Source of the DNA: Candidatus Zipacnadia bacterium
GTDB taxonomy: Bacteria > Armatimonadota > UBA5377 > JALGUK01
Length of the DNA: 16,793 nucleotides
Direction: 5' to 3'
Assembly (NCBI GenBank): GCA_029820875.1
Contig: JALGUK010000013.1
Coordinates: 1 to 16,793, forward strand
The position numbers and the translations under genes were made by a program. Under the pieces are notes generated by a model. The model ran no database searches. It worked only from the letters and a program-made list of their open reading frames with translations, and was not told where the DNA came from. This document shows positions 7,972 to 15,268 of the stretch, piece by piece. Numbering within the stretch: the stretch's first letter is position 1; the number at the start of each line of letters is the position of its first letter.

Positions 7972-8144
7972 GATACCTACAAGCGAAGCAACGCCCAATG
8001 GCGTCGAACGGCCCTTTCACATGCCATATGTCACCGTGCTCGACCGCGGCCGGCCCTGTTTGCACGCAAATTCGCCATCCGCAGGTGCGTCGGTCGCCAT
8101 TGGATGAAGGGTGCACTTCGGACAGCCCAAGGGTCCTAACCGAG
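7972..8144 (+). other. Intergenic region without a recognisable gene
   Basis: Between the DUF6785 gene and the tRNA promoter I see no convincing gene. CCAATGGCG (7995-8003) and CGCCATTGG (8095-8103) form a 9-base inverted repeat 91 bases apart. There is no hairpin plus T-run that would mark a terminator. Confidence 0.5.
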
Positions 8145-8173
8145 TTGACAAAGGCGCAAAAATCGGGTAACAT
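8145..8173 (+). promoter_or_regulatory. Sigma70-type promoter of the five-tRNA cluster
   Basis: TTGACA (8145-8150), a 17-base spacer and TAACAT (8168-8173). Transcription would start near 8180, about 24 bases before tRNA-Lys. The -35 box is perfect, and no other promoter of this quality is seen before the five tRNA genes. Confidence 0.8.
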
Positions 8174-8203
8174 ACGAGGCACGATACTGGTCGTTGCCAC
8201 TCA

Positions 8204-8279
8204 GAGCCGTTAGCTCAGCTGGTAGAGCATCGGACTTTTAATCCGAGGGTCCAGGGTTCGATCCCCTGACGGCTCACCA
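8204..8279 (+). tRNA. tRNA-Lys(TTT)
   Basis: A 76-base cloverleaf with encoded CCA. Acceptor GAGCCGT pairs with ACGGCTC, the anticodon stem is TCGGA/TCCGA with loop CTTTTAA, and the T-arm is CAGGG TTCGATC CCCTG. First gene of the tRNA cluster. Confidence 0.97.
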
Positions 8280-8344
8280 TACGCGCCGGTCAGGGGTTTG
8301 TGGCCCTTGTCGGTTGCAGGTCACTTCCCTGCCGGTGAGTGGAA

Positions 8345-8422
8345 GGCCCCATCGTCTAGTCTGGTCTAGGACGCCGCTCTTTCAAGGCGGCAACACGGGT
8401 TCGAATCCCGTTGGGGCTACCA
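8345..8422 (+). tRNA. tRNA-Glu(TTC)
   Basis: A 78-base cloverleaf with encoded CCA. Acceptor GGCCCCA pairs with TGGGGCT (first pair G-U, known from other tRNA-Glu). The anticodon loop is CTTTCAA and the T-arm ACGGG TTCGAAT CCCGT. Confidence 0.97.
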
Positions 8423-8481
8423 ACTGCGTAATCAGAGGCAGTCGGCGATTCTGCGCGAGCCGACATGTGCTCATCCGATAC

Positions 8482-8558
8482 GGGCGGATAGCTCAGTTGG
8501 GTAGAGCGCCTGCCTTACAAGCAGGAGGTCATAGGTTCAATTCCTGTTCCGCCCACCA
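8482..8558 (+). tRNA. tRNA-Val(TAC)
   Basis: A 77-base cloverleaf with encoded CCA. Acceptor GGGCGGA pairs with TCCGCCC, and anticodon stem CCTGC/GCAGG holds loop CTTACAA. T-stem ATAGG/CCTGT includes one G-U pair. Confidence 0.97.
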
Positions 8559-8645
8559 GTATATAATGGTCGGCCACGCGGACAGTGGGAGAAAGCCCTG
8601 AACCATAACTGCATCCGCTAAGTGATGGCCGTCAATGGCGTTTGT

Positions 8646-8721
8646 GCCGGGATAGCTCAGTTGGTAGAGCACTGGACTGAAAATCCAGGTGTCCCCAGTT
8701 CAATTCTGGGTCCCGGCACCA
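8646..8721 (+). tRNA. tRNA-Phe(GAA)
   Basis: A 76-base cloverleaf with encoded CCA. Acceptor GCCGGGA pairs with TCCCGGC, anticodon stem CTGGA/TCCAG holds loop CTGAAAA, and the T-arm is CCCAG TTCAATT CTGGG. Confidence 0.97.
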
Positions 8722-8732
8722 CAGATATTGAC

Positions 8733-8821
8733 CAGCAGTCAACCCACAGTAGGCAGATGTTATAGTAGCGACGGCCGTCAAACCGTCGGCTCTGGCTCTG
8801 CCGAGGAAGGGTTGATTGCTG
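8733..8821 (+). repeat. Inverted repeat spanning the tRNA-Phe/tRNA-Thr spacer
   Basis: CAGCAGTCAACCC (8733-8745) and GGGTTGATTGCTG (8809-8821) pair over 13 positions, 12 Watson-Crick and one G-U in RNA. An inner hairpin CGACGG/CCGTCG lies at 8769-8788. The whole spacer can fold as one branched stem between the two tRNAs. Confidence 0.65.
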
Positions 8822-8827
8822 CGGGAA

Positions 8828-8903
8828 GCCGGCGTAGCTCAATTGGCAGAGCAGGTGAATCGTAATCACCAGGTTATCCGTTCGAGTCGGATCGCCGGCT
8901 CCA
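8828..8903 (+). tRNA. tRNA-Thr(CGT)
   Basis: A 76-base cloverleaf with encoded CCA and discriminator T. Acceptor GCCGGCG pairs with CGCCGGC, anticodon stem GGTGA/TCACC holds loop ATCGTAA, and the T-arm is ATCCG TTCGAGT CGGAT. Last gene of the cluster. Confidence 0.97.
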
Positions 8904-8918
8904 TTGCGTTATCCGCCA

Positions 8919-8944
8919 GCCACGAGTTCCCCACAGAGCGTGGC
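8919..8944 (+). other. Stem-loop after the last tRNA
   Basis: GCCACG (8919-8924) and CGTGGC (8939-8944) can form a 6-pair stem with a 14-base loop, 15 bases after tRNA-Thr. No T-run follows, so it may be a processing or Rho-dependent end rather than an intrinsic terminator. Confidence 0.35.
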
Positions 8945-9016
8945 CAGACCGATCAGTGTGGCATAGTTGAGCAAGCCACCGCTGCGCACTGCCCACTGTC
9001 CGTTGTCTACTATTGC

Positions 9017-9022
9017 AGGTGA
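9017..9022 (+). promoter_or_regulatory. Ribosome binding site deciding the start of the SLBB gene
   Basis: AGGTGA lies 5 bases before the ATG at 9028. It favours this codon over the in-frame TTG at 9013 and GTG at 9019, and it gives a signal peptide of normal form. Confidence 0.6.
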
Positions 9023-9027
9023 CACCG

Positions 9028-11697
9028 ATGCCGCGCTGTTCGGTACGGACTTTAGCTTCGAAAATCGCCCTTGTCGCGTTGTTCAGCGCCGCTATACCCA
9101 TCCTGGCCGCTGTGAACCCACCTACGGACGACGCACAGCTATCCTCCCCGTCGGCACAACAAGTCCCTGTCAAGCCCTCAGAACGAGTTTTAAGCACCGG
9201 CCAGGCTATCCCGCACCCCGTGGGGGATGACTACGTTCTCGGACCTGGTGACCGACTCACAATTACTATCCACACTCGCGAGCCCCGAGTCTATCAGCCG
9301 GTTGTAACCCCCACTGGCGATATCCTCATCGAGTGGCTCGATCCCTTGCATGTGGCGGGTAGCACCCTTGGCGAAGTAAGGGAACAGCTCACCCATGCGT
9401 TGCGGCGTCTATACAGGAATGTTGACATCAGCGTAACCATCTCCCAGCTCCGCACGTTCCGGGTCTGGTTATGGGGGGAAGTCCACAAACCGGGAGCATA
9501 CATCGTTGACCCGCTCATGACCGTCTCAGACCTTATCGCTCTCTCCGATGCGCTGACGGACTCTTCGTCGCTGCGTCACGTCACTCTTCGACGCGGCGAT
9601 ACGGACCAGCCGGTTGATCTCGAGAGGATTCTCGTGGGCGGGGATACAACGGGTGATGTTCGCCTGGAGCCGGGCGACAATGTGTTCGTTCCGGTGCGGG
9701 GCCGGGCTGTTACGGTTGAGGGAGAGGTCAGACGCGCAGCCGTTTACGAGATCGAGCCCGGCGAGACAGTCCAAGATATCTTGAAGCGAGCCGGAGGCCC
9801 CACTGCGCAGGCCGCCCTGGAACATGCTTATCTGGAACGAGCTCGGCCACAGGAGGCGCATGTGGCCCTGAATCTAAGCCTCACGGGACCGCCGAGTGAC
9901 CAAAGCACTGCTTTGCGCGACGGAGACCGCCTCGTTATACCCACTCTCGAAGGATTCCTTGGCAGCGTCGTCCTCACGGGCGAATTTATGGCACTCAAGG
10001 AACAACCTGCGCCTATACGGCCACCATCTGCTCCAACTGCTACCGTCCCACAGGCGCAAGCCGGTGCGCAGCGGCCAAAAACACCTGCGCCTGTTGCGAC
10101 TTCGGGCGGGGAGCGATCGCCGGTTAGCGAACCATCGCTTACCATCCCTGTACGGCCCGGCCTGACACTCCTGGATGCTATCAACCAGGCCGGAGGGGTA
10201 ACGGCGGAGGCATCCCTGGAGCATGCCACATTAACCCGCGCTGAGGCCGGGAAGGCCGTTAGTGTCGCTGTGGACTTCGTCGCTCTTATCCGGCGAGGAG
10301 ATGTTTCTCAGAACGTGGAGCTTCGCGACGGCGATGTCATTACGGTACCGCCCTTGCGGCTCTTCCAGGGTGAGGTCCGAATCTCTGGGCAATTGCGGCG
10401 CCTGGTCGGACTGCCGGCGACCGGTCCGAGCACCTCATCAGCCGAGGGATGGGTCGTTGAGAGACACGCTGGCAGGAAGCCGGTGCTTCGATGTCCGCTA
10501 CGGCGAGGAATGCGGCTCAAGGACTTGATTGACGTGGCCGGCGGGCCGACGGCCGATGCCTCGCTGCAACATGCCACCGTGGATCGCCCCACTCCCACCG
10601 GTTCGACACAGTTACTCGACGTAGACTTCGACGCCCTGCTGCGCAAGGGTGACGAAACCCAGAATATTCTTCTCGTGGACGGCGACCGCGTCGAAATACC
10701 GTCGCGTACTACGTTTGAAGGGCAAGTCTATGTCTTGGGCGAGGTCCATGGTGCCGTTACTTCGCCTGACAGGGTGTTTCAGACGTCTCTGCGCGAAGGA
10801 ATGAGGATAAGCGATCTGCTCGATATCGCCGGTGGACCGACGCCCCAGGCAGACCTGCGTTACGCGTTCGTGCTCACTCATGACGAAGAGGGCAAGCAAA
10901 TCAAAAAACCGGTTGACTTGACACTTATCTGGAACGACGGGAGTTCCGTTGGGAACCGTGTTCTCAAGGACGGCGATCATCTCTATGTACCGTCCATTGC
11001 ACTGCGACAGAACACCATCCGCGTCGTAGGCAGCTTCGTAGGCGCCAGCCTGGCGGAGGTGCAAGGGGCGGCGGAGGCCGGGGGAACCACGGCCGCATCC
11101 GGCGTCAGGTCGTCGGGCGATCTTTATCCGACCCTCGGCGGCGACCAAGTAGGGATTTTAGCCATCGGGAAGGGCGAGACAGTAGGCGATGTGATCCGCC
11201 GGTTGGGCGGTGTTTCACCCAAGGCGGACACCTACCGCGCCCGCGTAGAGCGGAAAATGCCGGACGGAACCACGCGCGTTTTTCCTATTGACTTGCACAA
11301 GCTGCTGGTAGCCGATGACCCCAATGCAGACATGGAGCTGCAAAACGGTGATACGCTCGTGGTTCCACAACTGGCCAACCGTGTCTTCGCCCTCGACCAA
11401 TTCAGGGTACCGGGGGCGTTCCCGTACCGCGTCGGGCTGACACTGAGCCAGCTAATCGGGATGGCCGGCGGGCTGACGGACCATGCCAAGCCCAAATCGG
11501 CAGTAATCCTGCGAGCGGATCCGTCTGGGAAGACGGTTCCGCTACCGGTCAATCTCGATAAGGTACTTGCCGGGGAAACCGATATGGAGGTCCAGCCCGG
11601 GGACGCAGTATTTGTTCCCAGGCAGAGGTTTAAGACTGTTCAGGACTACGCGAGTATCATACAGAGTTTGGCAGGGCTGTATTTCCTGTTCCGATAA
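9028..11697 (+). CDS. Polysaccharide export protein with seven SLBB units
   Basis: An outer-envelope export protein of the Wza/OPX class, expected to guide an exopolysaccharide out of the periplasm. It has 889 residues, more than twice a typical Wza. A signal peptide (about 1-28, basic start then ALVALFSAAIPILAA) has no lipobox cysteine. A poly-export domain begins at about 67 (DDYVLGPGDRLTI). Seven SLBB-type units follow, near 146-223, 228-305, 312-442, 451-558, 567-655, 664-780 and 785-864. Each has a glycine-rich first strand and ends in a (D/N)GD.(V/L)xVP or PGD.VFVP motif. Units 3, 4 and 6 carry inserts after the first strand; that in unit 3 (about 325-370) is rich in Pro and Ala. A short tail ends LAGLYFLFR. 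galU follows after 29 bases. Confidence 0.9.
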   Translation: MPRCSVRTLASKIALVALFSAAIPILAAVNPPTDDAQLSSPSAQQVPVKPSERVLSTGQAIPHPVGDDYVLGPGDRLTITIHTREPRVYQPVVTPTGDILIEWLDPLHVAGSTLGEVREQLTHALRRLYRNVDISVTISQLRTFRVWLWGEVHKPGAYIVDPLMTVSDLIALSDALTDSSSLRHVTLRRGDTDQPVDLERILVGGDTTGDVRLEPGDNVFVPVRGRAVTVEGEVRRAAVYEIEPGETVQDILKRAGGPTAQAALEHAYLERARPQEAHVALNLSLTGPPSDQSTALRDGDRLVIPTLEGFLGSVVLTGEFMALKEQPAPIRPPSAPTATVPQAQAGAQRPKTPAPVATSGGERSPVSEPSLTIPVRPGLTLLDAINQAGGVTAEASLEHATLTRAEAGKAVSVAVDFVALIRRGDVSQNVELRDGDVITVPPLRLFQGEVRISGQLRRLVGLPATGPSTSSAEGWVVERHAGRKPVLRCPLRRGMRLKDLIDVAGGPTADASLQHATVDRPTPTGSTQLLDVDFDALLRKGDETQNILLVDGDRVEIPSRTTFEGQVYVLGEVHGAVTSPDRVFQTSLREGMRISDLLDIAGGPTPQADLRYAFVLTHDEEGKQIKKPVDLTLIWNDGSSVGNRVLKDGDHLYVPSIALRQNTIRVVGSFVGASLAEVQGAAEAGGTTAASGVRSSGDLYPTLGGDQVGILAIGKGETVGDVIRRLGGVSPKADTYRARVERKMPDGTTRVFPIDLHKLLVADDPNADMELQNGDTLVVPQLANRVFALDQFRVPGAFPYRVGLTLSQLIGMAGGLTDHAKPKSAVILRADPSGKTVPLPVNLDKVLAGETDMEVQPGDAVFVPRQRFKTVQDYASIIQSLAGLYFLFR

Positions 11698-11726
11698 CAA
11701 TTGATACCGATTTGAAGAGATTCAGA

Positions 11727-12599
11727 ATGAAGATACGCAAAGCCGTCGTACCGGCTGCTGGCCGCGGGACCCGCCTTTACCCCGCTACCCGGTCACAGCC
11801 AAAAGAGATGCTGCCGTTAGGCCGCAAGCCTACTATTCAACTCGTGCTTGAGGAACTGGTTAGCTGCGGACTTGACCGGGTTCTGATTGTCACGGGCCAG
11901 CAAAAACGCGCGATTGAGGACCACTTTGACCGGGCGAACGGAGCCGTCACCGACACCGAAAGCGTGTTCGGCAGTCCGGTTTTGGACAACAGTGAGTGGA
12001 GCCTCTTTTATACACGACAGAGCAACCCGAAGGGACTTGGCGATGCCATCCGGCACGCCGAAGGCTTCGTGGACGGAGAACCGTTCGTCGTGGCGCTCGG
12101 GGATGCAGTGATTGAATCTTCGCACGGCGAAAGTCCGCTTGCACGTCTGATACGTATTCATTGTGAGCGCGGTGCGCAGGCCACCATACTGCTGAGGACC
12201 GTCCAGGAAGATGCAGTGTCGCGATATGGCATTGTCGAGCCTGCAGGCGAGCTGGATGAAGTCGTCGAAATTGCAGGCATTGTGGAGAAGCCGACCGTTC
12301 AGGAAGCACCCAGCCGGCTCGCTGTAAGCGGGCGTTACGTCTTTGATGCGGTACTGTTTGAGTATCTGCGCAAGACGATGCCTGGGCTGGGCGGTGAAGT
12401 ACAACTGACAGACGCGATTCAGATGATGCTGCAGAACAGATTGCACGTTTGCGGGGTTTGTCTGCGGGAGGATGAACGCCGACACGACATCGGCAACTTC
12501 CAGGACTACCTCCGGGCATTTCTTGCAATCAGCCTTGAGGACCCCGAGATCGGACCGACGCTTCGACGCCACATCGAATCCATTTTGCGTCCGCTGTAA
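11727..12599 (+). CDS. galU: UTP--glucose-1-phosphate uridylyltransferase
   Basis: Makes UDP-glucose from glucose-1-phosphate and UTP in the cytoplasm. The 290 residues are of GalU length. The nucleotide-binding signature AAGRGTRLYPATRSQPKEMLP is at about 10-30, with IQLVLEEL next, NPKGLGDAI at about 100-108, LGDAVIE at 124-130, VEKP at about 187-190 and the C-terminal GGEVQLTDAI. The QPKEMLP and NPKGLGDAI wording fits GalU better than thymidylyltransferase RfbA. The ATG at 11727 has AAGAG 7 bases upstream; the frame is open from a TTG at 11712. Its stop overlaps the next possible start (TAATG), so it is in one operon with the SDR gene. Product specificity is inferred from family. Confidence 0.9.
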   Translation: MKIRKAVVPAAGRGTRLYPATRSQPKEMLPLGRKPTIQLVLEELVSCGLDRVLIVTGQQKRAIEDHFDRANGAVTDTESVFGSPVLDNSEWSLFYTRQSNPKGLGDAIRHAEGFVDGEPFVVALGDAVIESSHGESPLARLIRIHCERGAQATILLRTVQEDAVSRYGIVEPAGELDEVVEIAGIVEKPTVQEAPSRLAVSGRYVFDAVLFEYLRKTMPGLGGEVQLTDAIQMMLQNRLHVCGVCLREDERRHDIGNFQDYLRAFLAISLEDPEIGPTLRRHIESILRPL

Positions 12600-12624
12600 T
12601 GCACGGATGCTGCCATATCATTTT

Positions 12625-12630
12625 AGGGGG
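12625..12630 (+). promoter_or_regulatory. Purine-rich ribosome site before the UXS-like gene
   Basis: AGGGGG lies 13 bases before TTG 12644, slightly far but the only Shine-Dalgarno-like run. The alternative ATG at 12599 has none. Confidence 0.4.
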
Positions 12631-12643
12631 AAATAATATCATC

Positions 12644-13600
12644 TTGCGGACACTTGTTGCCGGCGGCGCAGGTTTTATCGGATCGTTCTTGTGCGAGGCA
12701 CTTATAGATGCCGGTAGGGACGTCGTTTGCGTAGACAATTTCATTACCGGCCGTCGGGAGAATGTAACACATCTTCTGAGTTCTCCCCATTTTACACTCG
12801 TCGAGCACGATGTCTGCCAGCCACTTACCGATTCATCTTTTGATTTTGACGGCCTCGACTACATCTTCCATCTCGCGTCTCCGGCAAGCCCGAAGGACTT
12901 CTTGCCGCGCGCGATGGAAATCCTCGCGGTCAATTCGACTGGAACGATGAACCTTCTGAAGTTGGCCGAGCACAACAACGCAGGCTTCCTCCTGATTTCC
13001 ACCTCCGAGATCTACGGCGAGCCGGAGGTCCACCCACAGACTGAGACATATTGGGGACATGTGAACACACTTGGACGTCGCTCCTGTTACGACGAGGGGA
13101 AGCGATTCGCTGAGACAGCGACGGCGGTAGCGCATCGTGAGGGCAGAACACGCGCGGCAATCGCACGCCTGTTCAACGTCTATGGCCCCCGGATGGCACC
13201 TGACGACGGACGAGTCGTTCCCAACTTCGTTCGCCAGGCTCTCAAAGGAAAGCCGATTACGGTCTACGGAGACGGGTCCCATACACGCAGCTTCTGCTTT
13301 GTGGAGGATACAGTTGCGGGCCTGATGGCTTTGGCCGAACACGAAAGCGCCGGTGACGAGGTGGAAGCATTCAACGTCGGGAACCCTAATGAAGTGTCTA
13401 TCCTTGAGATGGCCCAGCGGATTAAGGAAATCTGCAAGTCAGACTCAGAAATCGTGTTTCTTCCGTTGCCTTTCGCGGACGAACCAACCCGGCGACAGCC
13501 GGATATATCGAAAATTAAGCAATTCTGCGGCTGGGAGCCCCGCGTAAGTCTGCATGAGGGGCTTCCCGTAACAGTTGAGTGGTTCCGGAGCATCATCTAA
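12644..13600 (+). CDS. UDP-glucuronate decarboxylase-like SDR enzyme (UDP-xylose synthase type)
   Basis: An extended short-chain dehydrogenase/reductase that would convert UDP-glucuronate to UDP-xylose using bound NAD. From the TTG at 12644 it has 318 residues. The NAD motif GGAGFIG is at residues 7-13, and VDNFITGRRENVTHLL, FHLASPASP, STSEIYG and the YxxxK pair Tyr149/Lys153 in RSCYDEGKR follow in order. The HPQTETYWGHVN..G..SCYDEGKR block is characteristic of UDP-xylose synthases and less like dTDP-glucose dehydratases. The TTG start places the family's N-terminus (RTLVAGGAGFIG) right at the beginning. The frame is open to ATG 12599, which overlaps the galU stop by one base and adds 15 unfamiliar residues. 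No UDP-glucose dehydrogenase, which would supply the substrate, is in the window. Confidence 0.85.
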   Translation: MRTLVAGGAGFIGSFLCEALIDAGRDVVCVDNFITGRRENVTHLLSSPHFTLVEHDVCQPLTDSSFDFDGLDYIFHLASPASPKDFLPRAMEILAVNSTGTMNLLKLAEHNNAGFLLISTSEIYGEPEVHPQTETYWGHVNTLGRRSCYDEGKRFAETATAVAHREGRTRAAIARLFNVYGPRMAPDDGRVVPNFVRQALKGKPITVYGDGSHTRSFCFVEDTVAGLMALAEHESAGDEVEAFNVGNPNEVSILEMAQRIKEICKSDSEIVFLPLPFADEPTRRQPDISKIKQFCGWEPRVSLHEGLPVTVEWFRSII

Positions 13601-13684
13601 GCTGCAAGTGATGGATCCGGCATAGCTTTGTTCGGTATACCCTGTCGGGGATTCGGCTGTTTATCCCTACTGTCTGTTGATGAT

Positions 13685-13688
13685 GGAG
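13685..13688 (+). promoter_or_regulatory. Ribosome binding site supporting a TTG start for the Wzz-type gene
   Basis: GGAG sits 7 bases before TTG 13696. No ATG is available nearby in this frame, so the site decides the start. Confidence 0.6.
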
Positions 13689-13695
13689 CAGCAGC

Positions 13696-14514
13696 TTGGA
13701 CGATAAGAACCTGCTCGAATGGATATTCGTGCTGTTGCGCCGATGGCGGACGATTGCCATCGTCACGCTTGCCGTTATGGTCGCCGCGCTCCTGGCCAGC
13801 CTTTTGCTGGTGCCGCGGGTCTACGTGGCGGAGGTCAGTCTCCGCACCCCCAACCAGACCACGACACTCAGTCGCCTGAGCCAGTACATGCCTGCGACTC
13901 TCCTGAGCGGCTTACAGTCACCAAGTTCAACTGAAGAATATGTTCCGATTGCGCAGAGCTATACACTCGCTGAGCGCGTCATCAAGCGGGTGAAGCAGCA
14001 AGGGTTTCTCCAGGACCAGAAGGTATACGAAGCAGCGGATAAACTGCGCAAGCTGGTGAGAGCCAAGCTGAACCGCGGCGTCCTGTACATCCGTACTCAG
14101 GCAAAAGGCACAGTGCGTGGTTTCTCTCTGGCTCCGATGGATTTGGACGAGTCGGGCCGGGCCATAGGGGCGGACGTCGAGGCGCGCGAGCTGGCTGCCG
14201 CACTCGCAAACACCTATGCGGCCGAGCTTCAGGATTATCTGGAACAGAAAAGCCTCACCACCCAGAAGCGGACACTCGAGTTCATCAGAAACGAGCGGAA
14301 GCGGGCACGCGCCAGACTTGACGAGGCGCTCAAGGCGCGGCAGGCGTTCCAGGAGAAGCATGGCACAGTGGCGCTTGACCGGCAGACTTCAGCACTTGTG
14401 GATGCGATGGGACAACTGGAGCGAGACGAGCAGACAGCCCGCGCTGCCTTGGCTGATGCGAGCGCCTCCCTTAAACAAGCCCAGGAGCGCCAGGCAAGCA
14501 TAGGCAAGAGATGA
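13696..14514 (+). CDS. Wzz-type chain-length protein, N-terminal half
   Basis: A polysaccharide co-polymerase part. Its 272 residues begin with a short cytoplasmic end (LLEWIFVLLRRWR), then membrane segment 1 (about 20-40, ending LLLVPRVYVAEVSL, typical of the Wzz domain). A periplasmic domain and a long charged coiled coil (about 185-270) follow. It ends in the middle of that coil at TGA 14512-14514. The next gene starts at the overlapping ATG (ATGA) and carries the missing rest: coil end, GNVR-like region and second membrane segment. A typical Wzz/GNVR protein has all parts in one chain. It therefore looks either split with translational coupling or broken by a one-base frameshift. No kinase (Wzc) domain is present. 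The TTG start follows GGAG at 7 bases. Confidence 0.8.
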   Translation: MDDKNLLEWIFVLLRRWRTIAIVTLAVMVAALLASLLLVPRVYVAEVSLRTPNQTTTLSRLSQYMPATLLSGLQSPSSTEEYVPIAQSYTLAERVIKRVKQQGFLQDQKVYEAADKLRKLVRAKLNRGVLYIRTQAKGTVRGFSLAPMDLDESGRAIGADVEARELAAALANTYAAELQDYLEQKSLTTQKRTLEFIRNERKRARARLDEALKARQAFQEKHGTVALDRQTSALVDAMGQLERDEQTARAALADASASLKQAQERQASIGKR

Positions 14515-15032
14515 CAAACGCGCACCCTGAGGTTCAACAGCTTCGTGCTGAAATGGAGCAACTGGACCGCAGGATTGAGGAGGAGAAGGCACGAATCCTG
14601 CTGGCTGCCAACAAGGAGCTTGACCCAGAGCTGGTGAAGCTGGCGGTGGAGGAGGCCGGTGCCCGGGCACGGGCCAACAGCCTCCAGGCTGCTGTCGCGA
14701 GACTACGAGCGCGGTTGCGGCCCGTTCCCGGTTGGGCGCGTGAATTAGCGGAGTTGGAGCTGGATGTTCAGACGAAACAGGCCATGTATGAGGTCCTGAC
14801 CAAGGAGGAAACCCAGGCGGAAATCGAGGAACACCGAGAGGGAACGTGGGTGCAGGTGCTGGACGCAGCCCTGCCGCCGACAAAACCAGCCGCACCCCGC
14901 CTGAAGCTAATCCTCGCTCTTGCTTTCATAGTTGGGCTGATGTTCTCCGTGACCTGGGTGCTTGTGGCGGAGTCGGTGGCCTCTTCGGGCCGCTTGCAAC
15001 TTGCGGCTGCCGAGGATGACAAGGACAGATAG
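14511..15032 (+). CDS. Wzz/GNVR-type chain-length protein, C-terminal half
   Basis: A 173-residue continuation of the Wzz-type protein in another frame. It begins MTNAHPEVQQLRAEMEQL, a HPEV.QLRA motif that in whole Wzz/GNVR proteins lies within the coiled coil. It continues with coil (about 10-70), a GNVR-like stretch WARELAELELDVQTKQAMYEVL (75-96), a proline-rich turn LPPTKPAAPR (121-130) and membrane segment 2 (about 131-153). A short polar tail ends the protein. The first half gives the opposite membrane end, so together they make about 445 residues, the usual length of one Wzz protein. Its ATG overlaps the previous stop as ATGA. On its own it could still insert in the membrane, so a two-subunit form is possible. 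Confidence 0.75.
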   Translation: MTNAHPEVQQLRAEMEQLDRRIEEEKARILLAANKELDPELVKLAVEEAGARARANSLQAAVARLRARLRPVPGWARELAELELDVQTKQAMYEVLTKEETQAEIEEHREGTWVQVLDAALPPTKPAAPRLKLILALAFIVGLMFSVTWVLVAESVASSGRLQLAAAEDDKDR

Positions 15033-15060
15033 CCCTCTGGCAGGCCGTAGAGGGCCTGCC
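15032..15060 (+). other. Two competing stem-loops after the Wzz genes
   Basis: GGCAGGCC (15039-15046) pairs with GGCCTGCC (15053-15060) over 8 bases with a 6-base loop. Overlapping it, GCCCTCT (15032-15038) pairs with AGAGGGC (15049-15055). The two stems exclude each other. No T-run follows, so simple intrinsic termination is not shown. Confidence 0.5.
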
Positions 15061-15141
15061 GAATCTCCGCGACACCTACTGGTGCAAAGCGTGGGTGTTC
15101 ACTTAGATGATTATGCCCCCCCGACGAACGCATCCGTCCGA

Positions 15142-15155
15142 TCTCACCGGTGAGA
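15142..15155 (+). repeat. 14-base perfect palindrome upstream of the flippase gene
   Basis: TCTCACCGGTGAGA reads the same on both strands. Its core ACCGGTGA recurs at 15234-15241, 88 bases downstream. An operator is possible, but there is no direct evidence. The rest of 15061-15268 holds no gene that I can support. Confidence 0.4.
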
Positions 15156-15268
15156 CGCCTTACTGTACCAGGAAGTGTTGTTTGCACGACGTGTTCGTAC
15201 GTGGTGGGCCCAGCTTATGGACACACATCTTGTACCGGTGAAGCCTCGCTGAGAAGAGTGTGGCGGTA

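Noticed and set aside
7934..8213. Small frames in the gap before the tRNA cluster
   Set aside because: They overlap the end of the membrane protein gene, the tRNA promoter and tRNA-Lys, and show no protein-like features.
8562..8567. TATAAT just after tRNA-Val as a promoter for tRNA-Phe
   Set aside because: No -35 box at 16-18 bases upstream; that position is inside tRNA-Val and reads AATTCC or similar.
13628..13879. Short frame overlapping the start of the Wzz-type gene
   Set aside because: Rich in Cys, Trp and Arg and without family resemblance; the Wzz frame explains the region.
14500..14515. Programmed -1 ribosomal frameshift at the Wzz gene join
   Set aside because: No X XXY YYZ slippery heptamer and no clear downstream pseudoknot; ATGA coupling or mutation explains it better.
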